Notes: a model not told the origin generated them from the letters alone. A stretch of DNA of 56,052 nucleotides from Flammeovirgaceae bacterium (GCA_016709845.1 JADJMA010000064.1:1-56052), one strand, 5' to 3'. Shown: positions 21,155 to 30,622, numbered from the stretch's first letter. Numbers and translations are program-made.

Positions 21155-21928
21155 TCATTTTCCCTTGAAATCGGGGTTTCTTTTTTCTACAAATGCCTTC
21201 ATGCCTTCCTTCTGGTCTTCAGAAGCAAACGTTAGATAGAAATTTTTTCGCTCAAGTGTAAGCCCTTCATCTAAATGTGTTTCAAAAGAACGATTAATGG
21301 ATTCTTTTGCCAGTTGAACAGCTACGGGCGAAAGCTGCGCAATCTCTTTAGCTAACTGCAAGGCTTCGTAGAGATACATTTCTTTCGGAACTACTTTATT
21401 TACTAAACCATAAAAATGTGCTTCTTCTGCTGATAGAAATCTTCCCGTAAGGATTAGCTCCATCGCTTTCGCTTTTCCTATTGCTTTGGTTAGTCGTTGT
21501 GTACCGCCTGCACCTGGTATCGTTCCTATTTTTATTTCAGGTTGACCGAACTTTGCGGTCTCGGATGCAATGATCATATCGCAGGTCATAGCAAACTCGC
21601 AACCACCACCCAACGCGAAACCCGATACAGCCGCTATGATGGGCTTCTTTGTTTTACGAATCTGATCCCAGGTGCTAAACTGATCGATCATTAACATGTC
21701 AATGGCAGTCTTATCGGCCATTTGTTTTATATCGGCTCCGGCTGCAAAGGCTTGTTCGTTGCCGGTAATTATTATTACGCGTACCGCATCATTCTTATCT
21801 AATTGTTGCAACGCGTCTCGCACCTCTTCCATCAGTTGTCGGTTAAGCGCATTCAGTTCTTTGGGTCTGTTTAGTTCGATCAGGGCTACATAGGGCTCCT
21901 TATTTTCCGTAACTTTGATAAACTCCAT
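21155..21928 (-). CDS. enoyl-CoA hydratase/isomerase (crotonase) family
   Basis: Hydrates trans-2-enoyl-CoA, probably in fatty acid or amino acid breakdown. Crotonase signatures: AAGADIKQMA (oxyanion hole), AVSGFALGGGCEFAMTCD with the first catalytic Glu, and FGQPEIKIGTIPGAGGTQRL with the second. 257 residues, full length and intact. Both acids are present, so a genuine hydratase is more likely than an isomerase-only member. No partner beta-oxidation genes are adjacent. Confidence 0.9.
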   Translation of the reverse strand: MEFIKVTENKEPYVALIELNRPKELNALNRQLMEEVRDALQQLDKNDAVRVIIITGNEQAFAAGADIKQMADKTAIDMLMIDQFSTWDQIRKTKKPIIAAVSGFALGGGCEFAMTCDMIIASETAKFGQPEIKIGTIPGAGGTQRLTKAIGKAKAMELILTGRFLSAEEAHFYGLVNKVVPKEMYLYEALQLAKEIAQLSPVAVQLAKESINRSFETHLDEGLTLERKNFYLTFASEDQKEGMKAFVEKRNPDFKGK

Positions 21929-22094
21929 GTTGAAATTTTTGACAAAGCTATTGATTTCGGTGGTGTTTATAAAAAAGAGGTGATTTACGCTTTCGCGGGG
22001 AGCCCTGTTCCAACGAAAAGACGGATAAAAAATTTACAGCTAGTTAGATTTAGCATTATTCGGTCGAGTAATTTCAACACTGTAATTTTGGAGG

Positions 22095-22556
22095 ATGAAG
22101 GTTTTATTTGTTTGTCTGGGTAATATTTGCCGATCACCCATGGCGGCTGCTATTTTTAAACATAAAATTCAGCAACAGGGTCTTTCCTATCAGTGCGATT
22201 CCTGTGGTACGGGTGATTATCATATTGGTGGACCCGCTGATCATCGCACCTTGGCTGTTGCTCAAAAAAACGGCGTTAAAGTAAATCACACTGCACGGCA
22301 ATTATCCGATGCCGATTTAGACGAGTTTGATTACATTTTTGCTATGGATAAGAGCAATCAATTTAATATTCAGCGTTTACCCTCGGCTCAAACACATAAG
22401 CATAAAATCAAATTAATACGAGTGTATGATCCAAATGGGTTGGGCGATGTGCCCGATCCGTATCATGGAACGGAGAAAGATTTTCAGGAAGTTTTTGAAA
22501 TGTTAAATCGATCAATTGACCAATTTATAAATCAACTTCAGTCAAAGGTACATTAA
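22095..22556 (+). CDS. low-molecular-weight protein tyrosine phosphatase
   Basis: Cytosolic phosphatase with the P-loop CLGNICRSPMA at residues 7-17 and the general-acid Asp in VPDPYHG. 153 residues, intact. The ATG follows a TAATTTTG (22083-22090) that resembles a Bacteroidota -7 box, which would leave almost no leader. Stop codon overlaps the stop of the convergent aspartate kinase by 4 bp. In vivo substrate unknown. Confidence 0.93.
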   Translation: MKVLFVCLGNICRSPMAAAIFKHKIQQQGLSYQCDSCGTGDYHIGGPADHRTLAVAQKNGVKVNHTARQLSDADLDEFDYIFAMDKSNQFNIQRLPSAQTHKHKIKLIRVYDPNGLGDVPDPYHGTEKDFQEVFEMLNRSIDQFINQLQSKVH

Positions 22557-23797
22557 CTCCTAACCAATACTTGCAACGTAGATCGTGAGGATTGTTCCAG
22601 CATAATGCCTGGCAATATTCGGTATTCTTGAAAAGTAGCCGCATTATAATTCTTTACCGTTATTAAAGTAAGATCCGTATTATAATACACTTCAAATTTC
22701 TTGCTTAAGGCTTCAATCAGCTTACTTATCTTGGGTTCGCGAAAGTCGACACAGAAGGAAAATGTAATCGCAGAATTTTGCATCACGTTTACATGTACAT
22801 CCCGTTGAGAAAGAATTTCAAAAATCGTGTTCATCTGAGGCTCGTTCACAAACGAGTAGTCAGTTACCTTGCACGAGATCAAACATTGATTGTCTTTAAA
22901 CACAATGAGCGGAGGCAGTTTAGCTATTTTGCAATCGTGGATGATCGTTCCGGGTAATGATGGATCATCAAAGTTTTTTACCCATAACGGAATATTTGCA
23001 TTAGCCAACGGCTTGATGGTTTTAGGATGAATAACGTCTGCGCCATAGTAGGTCATCTCAGCAGCTTCCTGGTAGGGGAGTTCATCAAACACGACTGCAT
23101 TCTTTAAACGTTTAGGGTCAGCACTCATCACACCGGGCACATCCTTCCAAATAGTTACCGACTTAGCTTTCAAACAAGTGGCAAAAATGGCGGCACTAAA
23201 ATCTGAGCCTTCTCGCCCCAGCGTGGTAGTCGTGTTTTGTGTAGTGCCACCAATAAAACCTTGAGTAATTATAATTTTATGTTGAAGGATTTCATTAAGC
23301 GATTTTATTGCTGTTTGCGATTGCGTCCAATCCACCTTGCCTTCGCGAAAGGTTTCATCCGTATGAATGTAATTACGGGCATCAATCCACTGAACCGAAG
23401 ATTTATTTATCTGAAGAAAACGGTTTAAGACAGTTGAGGATAAAATTTCACCTTGAGACACTACCTGATCGTAAATAAAATCATAGTCACCTTCTGCCTC
23501 GGCTTTATTCGCTATTGCGTGAATTAGGGTTTCTAAATCCTCGTTAATTGTATCCGCTTCCAGATTCAATTCATGGATGATCTGTTTATGTTGCTGACGA
23601 ATTTCCTGCAGAACGGATTGATAATTCTTTTTGGCTTGTGCCAACGCTACTACCCGTTCCAGCGCGTTTGTTGTTTTATCAATGGCCGAAACAACTACCA
23701 GGAGCGGTTCCTTTGAATGTTTCTTTATTATGGAGGCCACATTATGGAAGCCCTGTGAATTCTTTAACGAAGCACCCCCGAATTTAAAAACTCTCAT
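22553..23797 (-). CDS. aspartate kinase
   Basis: First step of the aspartate family (lysine, threonine, methionine, diaminopimelate): phosphorylates L-aspartate. Features: VFKFGGASLKN at the N-terminus, VVVSAIDKTTNALE, QGFIGGTTQNTTTTLGREGS with the catalytic loop, and SVTIWKDVPGVMSADPK. The C-terminal part (MNTIFEILSQRDVHVNVMQN) is ACT-like, so allosteric feedback is plausible. 414 residues, monofunctional, not fused to homoserine dehydrogenase. Intact. Confidence 0.92.
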   Translation of the reverse strand: MRVFKFGGASLKNSQGFHNVASIIKKHSKEPLLVVVSAIDKTTNALERVVALAQAKKNYQSVLQEIRQQHKQIIHELNLEADTINEDLETLIHAIANKAEAEGDYDFIYDQVVSQGEILSSTVLNRFLQINKSSVQWIDARNYIHTDETFREGKVDWTQSQTAIKSLNEILQHKIIITQGFIGGTTQNTTTTLGREGSDFSAAIFATCLKAKSVTIWKDVPGVMSADPKRLKNAVVFDELPYQEAAEMTYYGADVIHPKTIKPLANANIPLWVKNFDDPSLPGTIIHDCKIAKLPPLIVFKDNQCLISCKVTDYSFVNEPQMNTIFEILSQRDVHVNVMQNSAITFSFCVDFREPKISKLIEALSKKFEVYYNTDLTLITVKNYNAATFQEYRILPGIMLEQSSRSTLQVLVRS

Positions 23798-23810
23798 ACT
23801 TCTATTTTAG

Positions 23811-23841
23811 TTGATTTCAAACGGTTGCAAACCTATATTTG
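23811..23841 (+). promoter_or_regulatory. candidate Bacteroidota promoter for fbp
   Basis: TTG at 23811-23813, a 20-bp spacer, then TATATTTG at 23834-23841, matching the TTG / TAnnTTTG pattern of Bacteroidota primary-sigma promoters. It sits about 50 bp before the chosen fbp ATG and would place the longer reading frame's first ATG (23825) inside the promoter, supporting the later start. Confidence 0.5.
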
Positions 23842-23893
23842 CAACGCCTTTAATCGGGCGAATTTAGTAATCCAGCTGTCAAACACCATCTTA

Positions 23894-24892
23894 ATGAGTA
23901 ATTTCATGGAAGCCTCTCGCATAGCCCTACCTATTGGCACCGCCCTCGACCGATTTATTAAAAGTAATCAGGATCAGTTTCAATATGCCAATGGCGAATT
24001 ATCGCAATTGCTACGGGATATCGCGCTGGCGTCTAAAGTGGTTAATCGTGAAATAAACAAGGCAGGCCTTATTGATATTATGGGCCCCATGGGTTCACAA
24101 AATTCAGGTGGCGAGCAACAACAAAAATTGGATGTGTTGGCAAACATCCGGTTTACCCGTGCTTTAACAAAAGGTGGTGAAGTTTGCGCCATAATTTCTG
24201 AAGAGACTGAGTCTTTTGTGGACTTGAATAATGAAGGAAATTATGTGATCGCTATCGATCCGCTGGACGGTTCCTCCAATATTGATGTGAATGTTTCGAT
24301 TGGTACAATCTTTTCTGTGTACCGTAGAAAAAGTCCGGTAGGGCAGCCCATCCAGGATCAGGATATTTTACAAAGCGGGGCAGAACAAGTAGCAGCCGGA
24401 TATATTTTATACGGATCTTCAACGATGCTGGTTTACACCACCGGCCATGGTGTTAATGGATTTACTTACGAAAGCACCTTGGGCGAGTATGTGTTATCGC
24501 ATCCCGACATGACCATGCCCGATGACGGAAAAATTTATTCAATCAATGAAGGCTTATCAAACTCATTCTCAGAATCGGTGAAGGCTTATCTTACTTACTG
24601 TAAGGATAATAATTATACAGCCCGGTATATTGGCTCGCTGGTTGCCGATTTTCATCGGAACTTATTAAAGGGTGGGATTTATATTTATCCAGCAACAGCC
24701 AAAGACAAAAATGGCAAGCTGCGGCTAATGTATGAGTGTAATGCGCTTGCTTTTTTAGCAGAACAAGCCGGGGGTAGTGCTACCGATGGAAAGGGAAGAA
24801 TTATGGAGATTAAACCAAAAAATCTTCATCAGCGCACACCATTTTTTGTAGGCTCAACTAAAATGGTTAAGAAAGCAGAAAGTTATAGTTAA
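23894..24892 (+). CDS. fbp: fructose-1,6-bisphosphatase class I
   Basis: Gluconeogenic hydrolysis of fructose-1,6-bisphosphate. Metal and substrate motifs: IISEETESFV, AIDPLDGSSNIDVNVSIGTI, and LRLMYECNALAFLAEQAGG. The start at 23894 (MSNFMEASRIALPIG) gives 332 residues; an upstream in-frame ATG at 23825 adds a tail that overlaps the promoter candidate, and 23906 is another option. Intact. Convergent with the DUF5606 gene, overlapping by 4 bp. Confidence 0.94.
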   Translation: MSNFMEASRIALPIGTALDRFIKSNQDQFQYANGELSQLLRDIALASKVVNREINKAGLIDIMGPMGSQNSGGEQQQKLDVLANIRFTRALTKGGEVCAIISEETESFVDLNNEGNYVIAIDPLDGSSNIDVNVSIGTIFSVYRRKSPVGQPIQDQDILQSGAEQVAAGYILYGSSTMLVYTTGHGVNGFTYESTLGEYVLSHPDMTMPDDGKIYSINEGLSNSFSESVKAYLTYCKDNNYTARYIGSLVADFHRNLLKGGIYIYPATAKDKNGKLRLMYECNALAFLAEQAGGSATDGKGRIMEIKPKNLHQRTPFFVGSTKMVKKAESYS

Positions 24893-25305
24893 TCAGCCTT
24901 CTCTGCTTTTTCGATAAATATTTCTGGGACTTGCTCTAATAATACTCCGTACCACTTCACCAGTTTTTTGATGTCGGATACATAAACCCGGTTTTCATCA
25001 TATTCCGGAAGTACTGATTTTAAAAATGCTTTCAATTCATTGCCGTCAGAATTTCCATCTACACCCAAATCATCTTTAAAGTCTGCATGGATTTTTTTTA
25101 GAACGTCTTGTAATGCTGTTGTCCCTTCTTTAGTTGTGGTATAAATTGAGATCTCACTTAACAACGATAATTTTTGTGTTGCACTAGCCACAACCCGGGT
25201 CTTCGCTGCATCGAGTGATTCAAGTAGTACCCCTGATTTACCCGGTTTTAACACTTTAAATAAACCACCCTTTCCACTAATCGATGCGATTTCTGATAAT
25301 TCCAT
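24889..25305 (-). CDS. DUF5606 family protein
   Basis: Conserved Bacteroidota protein of unknown function, 138 residues, intact. It opens with the family pattern MELSEIASISGKGGLFKVLK followed by SGVLLESLD; the C-terminal half is helical and ends with LKKIHADFKDDLG and a lysine-rich helix. No signal peptide or membrane segment. It is 24 bp downstream of engB on the same strand, so the two are probably co-transcribed. Confidence 0.8.
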   Translation of the reverse strand: MELSEIASISGKGGLFKVLKPGKSGVLLESLDAAKTRVVASATQKLSLLSEISIYTTTKEGTTALQDVLKKIHADFKDDLGVDGNSDGNELKAFLKSVLPEYDENRVYVSDIKKLVKWYGVLLEQVPEIFIEKAEKAD

Positions 25306-25329
25306 GCAATAAATATTTAGCGCGCAAAA

Positions 25330-25938
25330 CTAATCATTTTCTGTATCAGCAAGCATAGCCGTTTCGATAAAATCCAGAATAGCATTACGACCTGATTTTT
25401 TTTCTGCTGAAGTAATAAAGAGGGGCGGCAATTCGTCCCAATCTTCTAATAAACGTTTCTCCAATTTATTCTTTGATTTCCCTAACTCGCTTTGCTTAAG
25501 TTTATCGGTTTTAGTAAGCACGAGTGCGATGGGTATTCCCGATGACCCTAACTTTTTAATAAATTCCATATCCTTTGCCTGTGGATCGAGTCGGGAATCA
25601 ATCAGAATAAAAGTGCAGTAAAGATTTTCTCTATGTGCGAAATAAGAATCAATAAAAGTGATCCAATTTTGTTTCAGGCTCTTACTCACACTGGCATATC
25701 CATAGCCGGGTAAATCAACGAGATACCAGGCCTTGTTAATAAGAAAATGATTTATCGTTTGCGTCTTTCCTGGTGTAGAAGAAGTCTTAGCTAAGTCTTT
25801 ACGACCCGTGATCATGTTTATCAACGAGGATTTACCCACGTTGGACCGACCGATGAAAGCAAATTCTGGCTTATTAGGGGGTGGACATCTTTCGATGTCA
25901 GTATTGCTGATGATAAACTCTGATGAGATGATTTCCAT
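25330..25938 (-). CDS. engB: ribosome biogenesis GTP-binding protein YihA/YsxC
   Basis: Small GTPase needed for large-subunit assembly. G1 GRSNVGKSSLINM (residues ~29-41), G2 TSSTPGKTQTIN, G3 LVDLPGYGYASV, G4 LTKTDKL and G5 TSAEKKSGRN are all visible. 202 residues, full length, intact. Confidence 0.95.
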   Translation of the reverse strand: MEIISSEFIISNTDIERCPPPNKPEFAFIGRSNVGKSSLINMITGRKDLAKTSSTPGKTQTINHFLINKAWYLVDLPGYGYASVSKSLKQNWITFIDSYFAHRENLYCTFILIDSRLDPQAKDMEFIKKLGSSGIPIALVLTKTDKLKQSELGKSKNKLEKRLLEDWDELPPLFITSAEKKSGRNAILDFIETAMLADTEND

Positions 25939-26097
25939 GGCTCAAGATCACGTTAAAGTCTGCAAAGTAGTTAAGAATGTAATTTTCAGGTACTTTATTC
26001 GATCAAATTGCAAATTTTGATATCTTCAGTTTTCACTAACTTGCCAAGACCTTATAATTATTGTGTTTTTAATGGAGATAATCTAATTGTGAATCCC

Positions 26098-28086
26098 ATG
26101 TATCGGCTAGGCCGCGGTCTTATTTTTTTAACTTTTTCTCTTGCATCGGCCATGGGTTTGGCTCAACAACAAGATAAGGAGCAGGCGCGGCAATATTATG
26201 AGATGGCCACGGAAATTATGGCTGGAACAAAAGCGGTTGATGATGCCCGCGAATTGATGGTAATCGCAGCCAACTACGACACCACGAATTTAAAAGCAAA
26301 TACAGAGGCCGGGTTAATGCATGTGCGCACTATTCAAAAAGAGTTGGGCGTAAAGTATTTAATGCGAGTCTATCGTCAAAACCCACAATTTCGATTTGAT
26401 CTTGAATATCAGTTAGGCAGCAGTTATCATTTCGGGTTGCAGTTTGATAAAGCGATTGATTTTTATACACGGTACAAAACAAAGCTTGAGAAAAATCCGA
26501 ACTATAAAGGCAAAGATCGGGTCGAGCTAAAAGTGGTATCCTATAAGTTGGATGAGTGTGTTATTGGTAAAGAGCTGGTAGCCACACCCAAACCATTTTC
26601 TATTACCAATATTGGTGCTGAAATTAATAGTGAGTTTGATGATTATGCTCCTGTAATCAATGCGGAAGAAAGTGAGTTGTATTTTACAACACGAAGGCGC
26701 GAAGGAAACCTGAATGAGAATGTAGGTGACGACAATAGGCCGTTCGAAGATATTTTTGTGAGTAAAAAGGAAGGCGGAAGTTGGCAACCCGCACAAAATA
26801 TTGGCCCAACCGTCAATACACGTTTTAATGATTCGAACATTGCCTTGTCACCCAATGGCAACATCCTTTTTATTTATAAAGATGGTGTAGGTAGTGGCGA
26901 CATTTTTTCAAGTAACCGGCAACCCGATGGCACATGGAGTAAGCCGGTGCCATTACCGGGTGCCATTAATTCCTCTTTCTATGAATCTTCAATAACAATT
27001 ACCAAAGACGAGAATACCATTTATTTCGCGAGCGAAAGACTCGGTGGCTTAGGGGGCTTAGACATTTATTCCTGCACTAAGGATAAAAAGGGCGCCTGGA
27101 CTGTTGTAAAAAATTTAGGTCCGGATATTAACACAGAATATGATGAAGAGGCTCCTTTTATAGATTACGATGGCAAAACATTGTATTTCAGCTCTAAAGG
27201 AAGAAAGGGTATGGGTGGCTACGATTTATTTAAAGCCACCTTATTAAATACTGAAAAGAAGGAATGGACAGAGCCGGAAAATCTGGGATATCCTATTAAT
27301 ACCCCTGATGACGAGATATTTATTGTGGCAACGAGTACACCCAATAAATTTTATTATTCATCCGTGCGTGCCGATGGCTATGGGTATTCTGACATCTATA
27401 TTATTTCCGATCTAAAGAAAGATTCCGTAGCAGCAAAAGCACCTGCTAAAAAGGGAGTTCAGCCAATAAGATTTATGTTGGAGATTGTTGACGCTGAAAC
27501 CAAACAGCCCGTAGAAGCAACGGCTCGAATGCGCGGAAGAGATAACACCGTTGTTGGTTCGGTAGGATTAGGTACGGGCACTTATGAATTTGCCGTCATG
27601 TCCACCGTACCGAAGGAATATGTGGTATCAATTGAACTAGAAGGATACATTTTTGAAAATGTAAAAGTTTCGCTTGGGCGAGCTACGGAAGAACCTCAAA
27701 CGGTTACCCGGAAAGTACAGTTGAGAAAAGTAGCGGTGGGTGAAGTATCAGCCTTGCGTCATGTATTTTTTGATTTTGCCAAGGCTTCGCTGCAAGAGGC
27801 ATCCCATGATGAATTAAACATGATGGTAACTATGATGAAACAAAATCAGTCTATGCAAGTGGAAATTGGTGGGCATACGGATGACGTGGGCAGCGATTCA
27901 TTTAATAAGAAACTTTCGCAACAACGAGCAGATGCAGTAAAAGCATATCTTACTTCCAACGGCATTACCAGTCGCAGAATCAAGTCAGTTGGTTATGGGG
28001 AAGAACGCCCGCTGGTTTCAAACGATGATGAAACAGGTGGCCGCGAAATAAACCGCAGGGTAGAGTTTAAAGTACTTGCGAAGTAA
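26098..28086 (+). CDS. OmpA-family protein with TPR, PD40 propeller and CRD (PorE-like)
   Basis: Exported protein of 662 residues. The start at 26098 gives a signal peptide (MYRLGRGLIFLTFSLASAMG); the frame is open further upstream without a sensible start. Order of parts: TPR-like helices (~25-165, with ARQYYEMATEIM and YHFGLQFDKAIDFYTRY), a WD40/PD40 propeller (~185-455, with ESELYFTTRRREGN, GNILFIYKDGVGSGDIFSS, and DGKTLYFSSKGRKGMGGYDL), a carboxypeptidase-regulatory-like domain (~470-560), and an OmpA C-terminal domain with HVFFDFAKASL and NKKLSQQRADAVKAYL. This is the architecture described for PorE of the type IX secretion system, but paralogues with the same layout exist, so PorE identity is a hypothesis. 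Confidence 0.85.
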   Translation: MYRLGRGLIFLTFSLASAMGLAQQQDKEQARQYYEMATEIMAGTKAVDDARELMVIAANYDTTNLKANTEAGLMHVRTIQKELGVKYLMRVYRQNPQFRFDLEYQLGSSYHFGLQFDKAIDFYTRYKTKLEKNPNYKGKDRVELKVVSYKLDECVIGKELVATPKPFSITNIGAEINSEFDDYAPVINAEESELYFTTRRREGNLNENVGDDNRPFEDIFVSKKEGGSWQPAQNIGPTVNTRFNDSNIALSPNGNILFIYKDGVGSGDIFSSNRQPDGTWSKPVPLPGAINSSFYESSITITKDENTIYFASERLGGLGGLDIYSCTKDKKGAWTVVKNLGPDINTEYDEEAPFIDYDGKTLYFSSKGRKGMGGYDLFKATLLNTEKKEWTEPENLGYPINTPDDEIFIVATSTPNKFYYSSVRADGYGYSDIYIISDLKKDSVAAKAPAKKGVQPIRFMLEIVDAETKQPVEATARMRGRDNTVVGSVGLGTGTYEFAVMSTVPKEYVVSIELEGYIFENVKVSLGRATEEPQTVTRKVQLRKVAVGEVSALRHVFFDFAKASLQEASHDELNMMVTMMKQNQSMQVEIGGHTDDVGSDSFNKKLSQQRADAVKAYLTSNGITSRRIKSVGYGEERPLVSNDDETGGREINRRVEFKVLAK

Positions 28087-28090
28087 AATT

Positions 28091-28300
28091 ATAGGCCACA
28101 GATTCACAGATTTTATTTTGCGTGAGAGTATTCATATTCTTTATGAAAAGTGCCTTTGAATAGGTTAACCTCACCAGTATAACTTGAATTTAATCTGTGA
28201 ATCTGTGGCTAATATTTGATCGACAATACTTTTTTAATTTAATCTATGGCTGATATTCAATCGTCAATATTATTAAATTCAACCTGTGAATCAGTGGCTT
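28091..28300. repeat. intergenic repeat with 18-bp inverted arms and degenerate direct copies
   Basis: Perfect 18-bp inverted repeat: gccacagattcacagatt at 28095-28112 and its reverse complement at 28192-28209. Three degenerate direct copies follow in the forward sense: 28186-28230, 28235-28271 and 28275-28299, each with an ATCTGTG..TGGCT-like core. It lies between the PorE-like gene and ubiE. Confidence 0.75.
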
Positions 28301-28308
28301 TATAATAG

Positions 28309-28316
28309 TACTTTTG
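28309..28316 (+). promoter_or_regulatory. candidate -7 box for ubiE
   Basis: TACTTTTG matches the TAnnTTTG consensus of Bacteroidota promoters, 27 bp before the TTG start of ubiE and directly after the repeat block. The upstream -33 TTG is not clear. Confidence 0.35.
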
Positions 28317-28343
28317 TGCTTCCGCTAACTAATCATTTCTATT

Positions 28344-29066
28344 TTGACAGTTGTTCCTTATAAAGAAGATCGCGCTGGTAAAAAACAGCAGGTGGCTCGC
28401 ATGTTTGACTCCATTAGCGGTAACTATGATTTTCTCAATCATTTTTTGAGCTTGGGTATAGATATCCGTTGGCGAAAAAAGGCAATTAAATTGCTCGCTA
28501 AGAGTAAGCCAAAGCTAATTCTTGACGTGGCCACCGGCACAGGCGATTTTGCTGTGGAAACATTGAAACTTAATCCCGATCAGGTTATTGGGGTCGATAT
28601 TTCGGAAGGGATGTTAGAGGTAGGTCGAAAGAAGATGAAAGCACGCGGAATTGATCATAAAATAGACTTGCGTTTAGGCGATTCAGAAAATCTTCCTTTC
28701 GAAGAAAATAAATTTGATGCCGTGATCGTTGCTTTTGGAGTGCGCAATTTTGAGAATCTTGAAAAAGGCCTTACGGAAATGCAACGAGTGCTAAAACCAG
28801 GAGGTCAATTGGTGGTACTGGAGTTTTCAAAACCACGGACTTTTCCTTTTAAGCAGTTATATAATTTTTATTTTAAGTTCGTTTTACCTAAAATAGGACG
28901 ATTGGTTTCGCGCGACTCGGCTGCCTACACGTATTTACCCGAGTCTGTGCAGGCTTTTCCTGATGGTACTGATTTTACTAATATTCTTAATCGGATTGGT
29001 TTCAACTATACTACATGTCAGTCATTAACATTCGGCATCAGTTCGCTTTACACTGGAACAAAATAG
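28344..29066 (+). CDS. ubiE: demethylmenaquinone methyltransferase
   Basis: SAM-dependent C-methylation of demethylmenaquinone, the last step of menaquinone synthesis. Features: ARMFDSISGNYDFLNHFLSL (UbiE/MenG signature), SAM-binding LDVATGTGDFAVETL, and VIVAFGVRNFENLEKGL. 240 residues, intact. Start is TTG at 28344 (reading MTVVPYKEDR); no ATG precedes the conserved sequence. It overlaps the next gene by 52 bp. Confidence 0.93.
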   Translation: MTVVPYKEDRAGKKQQVARMFDSISGNYDFLNHFLSLGIDIRWRKKAIKLLAKSKPKLILDVATGTGDFAVETLKLNPDQVIGVDISEGMLEVGRKKMKARGIDHKIDLRLGDSENLPFEENKFDAVIVAFGVRNFENLEKGLTEMQRVLKPGGQLVVLEFSKPRTFPFKQLYNFYFKFVLPKIGRLVSRDSAAYTYLPESVQAFPDGTDFTNILNRIGFNYTTCQSLTFGISSLYTGTK

Positions 29067-29750
29067 TTCTGGTGGTTCTGCTGGGTCTGGCACCTGGTGT
29101 GGGGCAGGCACAACTATTTAAGTGGGCGCGGCAGAATAATCCAGACTACGACCATCGGTTGATTAGTTATGGATTTATGATTGGGTTGCATACCACCGCT
29201 TATCAGGTTAAGTATGCCGATCAATTTGTAACAACACAATATGATACGGTCCATTCGGTCATGGCGCAATTTTCACCCGGCTTTTCGCTTGGATTTTTAG
29301 TGAATTACAAACTTGGAGAATTTTGGGATTTGCGTCTGATGCCAAAGGCAGGATTTTATACGCATAAGCTCCAGTATAACTATACCGATGAGAGCAAGGA
29401 CTTTCAAATAGTGGAAACAACCCACGTAGAGTTTCCCTTATTGCTAAAATATAAATCGATGCGAAGAGGGAATGTGCGCATGTATATGGTGGGGGCATTA
29501 CCCGGGCTTTGAGCTGTCAGGCAAAAACGATATTCAGGCAAGCTCGGCAACCTTAGATATTAAAAGATATAACGTGCAATTGGAAACAGGCCTGGGTTTC
29601 GATTTTTATTTCCCACTATTCAAATTCTCACAGGAAATTCGATTTGCAAAAGGTCTGGTTGATGTGTTGGGATCTGACCCAAGCGTCTATAGCGATCCGC
29701 TGAAACGATTAAATACAAACACGATAGCCGTTTATTTCATTTTTCAGTAA
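29015..29750 (+). CDS. porT: PorT-family outer membrane beta-barrel protein, one frameshift
   Basis: Predicted outer-membrane protein of about 244 residues, resembling PorT of the type IX secretion system. The signal peptide (HWNKIVLVVLLGLAPGVGQAQ from residue 13) and barrel-like alternation (SLGFLVNYKLGEFWDLRLMP, AKGLVDVL, ending VYFIFQ) support this. The first frame stops at 29512; the second (from about 29490) reads YPGFELSGKNDIQ and runs to 29750. Adjacency to ubiE is the arrangement I know for PorT genes. The start ATG lies inside ubiE; no later start keeps the signal peptide. Confidence 0.78.
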
Positions 29751-29829
29751 ACGAATATTTATTGCATAATTATTTATCGATTAATTTGTAGCGCGATAGC
29801 ATTCACGCTGTCATATAATTAATACTATT

Positions 29830-30591
29830 ATGTCAAATAAACGAATTGCTCTGATAACGGGTGCTACCTCGGGAATTGGTGAGGCCACGGCCCGCACCTT
29901 AGCCATCAATAATTTTAAACTTATTTTGTGTGGCAGACGAAAAGATCGCCTACAAAAGTTAGTGTCAGAATTACAACAGCATACCGAAGTCACCACGCTT
30001 TCTTTTGAAATAAGAAATCAGAAAGAGGTAGCCAATAGCATGGCATCCTTGCCTGATGCCTGGAAGGCCATTGATGTGCTTATCAACAATGCAGGGAACG
30101 CACACGGGCTTGATCCCATTCAAACCGGCAGCATAGATGATTGGGATGCGATGATAGATATCAATGTAAAAGGGTTGCTTTATGTTACCAAAGCAGTGTT
30201 ACCGGTAATGACTAGCGGTAATAGTGGGCATATTATAAATATTGGCTCCATTGCCGGCAAAGAGACCTATGCCAATGGCAATGTGTATTGCGCCAGCAAG
30301 TTTGCGGTGGATGCACTTACCAAAGGCATGCGCATCGATTTGAATGCTCATAACATAAAGGTCACCGGTATTCATCCTGGCTTAGTAGAAACTGAATTTT
30401 CGTTAGTGCGATTTAAAGGCGATGACGAACGTTCTAAAAATGTTTATAAGGGATTTGATCCTTTAGTTGGTAACGATATCGCTGATTTAATTTTGTTCGC
30501 CCTTACGCGCCCCGCACATGTAGTAATTGCTGACCTGGTTGTGTTGCCCACGGCACAGGCGAGCGCTACGGTTGTGAAGAAATCAATTTAA
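29830..30591 (+). CDS. SDR family oxidoreductase (YdfG-like)
   Basis: Short-chain dehydrogenase, 253 residues, intact. Cofactor motif TGATSGIGEA, CGRRKDRL (Arg suggests NADP), NNAGNAHG, catalytic Ser in INIGSIAG and YCASK (Tyr-x3-Lys). The closest look is to the YdfG group of 3-hydroxy acid / serine dehydrogenases (HPGLVETEFSLVRFKGD). Real substrate unknown. Confidence 0.88.
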   Translation: MSNKRIALITGATSGIGEATARTLAINNFKLILCGRRKDRLQKLVSELQQHTEVTTLSFEIRNQKEVANSMASLPDAWKAIDVLINNAGNAHGLDPIQTGSIDDWDAMIDINVKGLLYVTKAVLPVMTSGNSGHIINIGSIAGKETYANGNVYCASKFAVDALTKGMRIDLNAHNIKVTGIHPGLVETEFSLVRFKGDDERSKNVYKGFDPLVGNDIADLILFALTRPAHVVIADLVVLPTAQASATVVKKSI

Positions 30592-30622
30592 TTGCTAATT
30601 TCAGTTGTGGAATTTACGCACA

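Noticed and set aside
28087..28343. CRISPR array or tRNA in the repeat-rich gap
   Set aside because: Repeats are degenerate, unequally spaced and partly inverted; no cloverleaf is seen.
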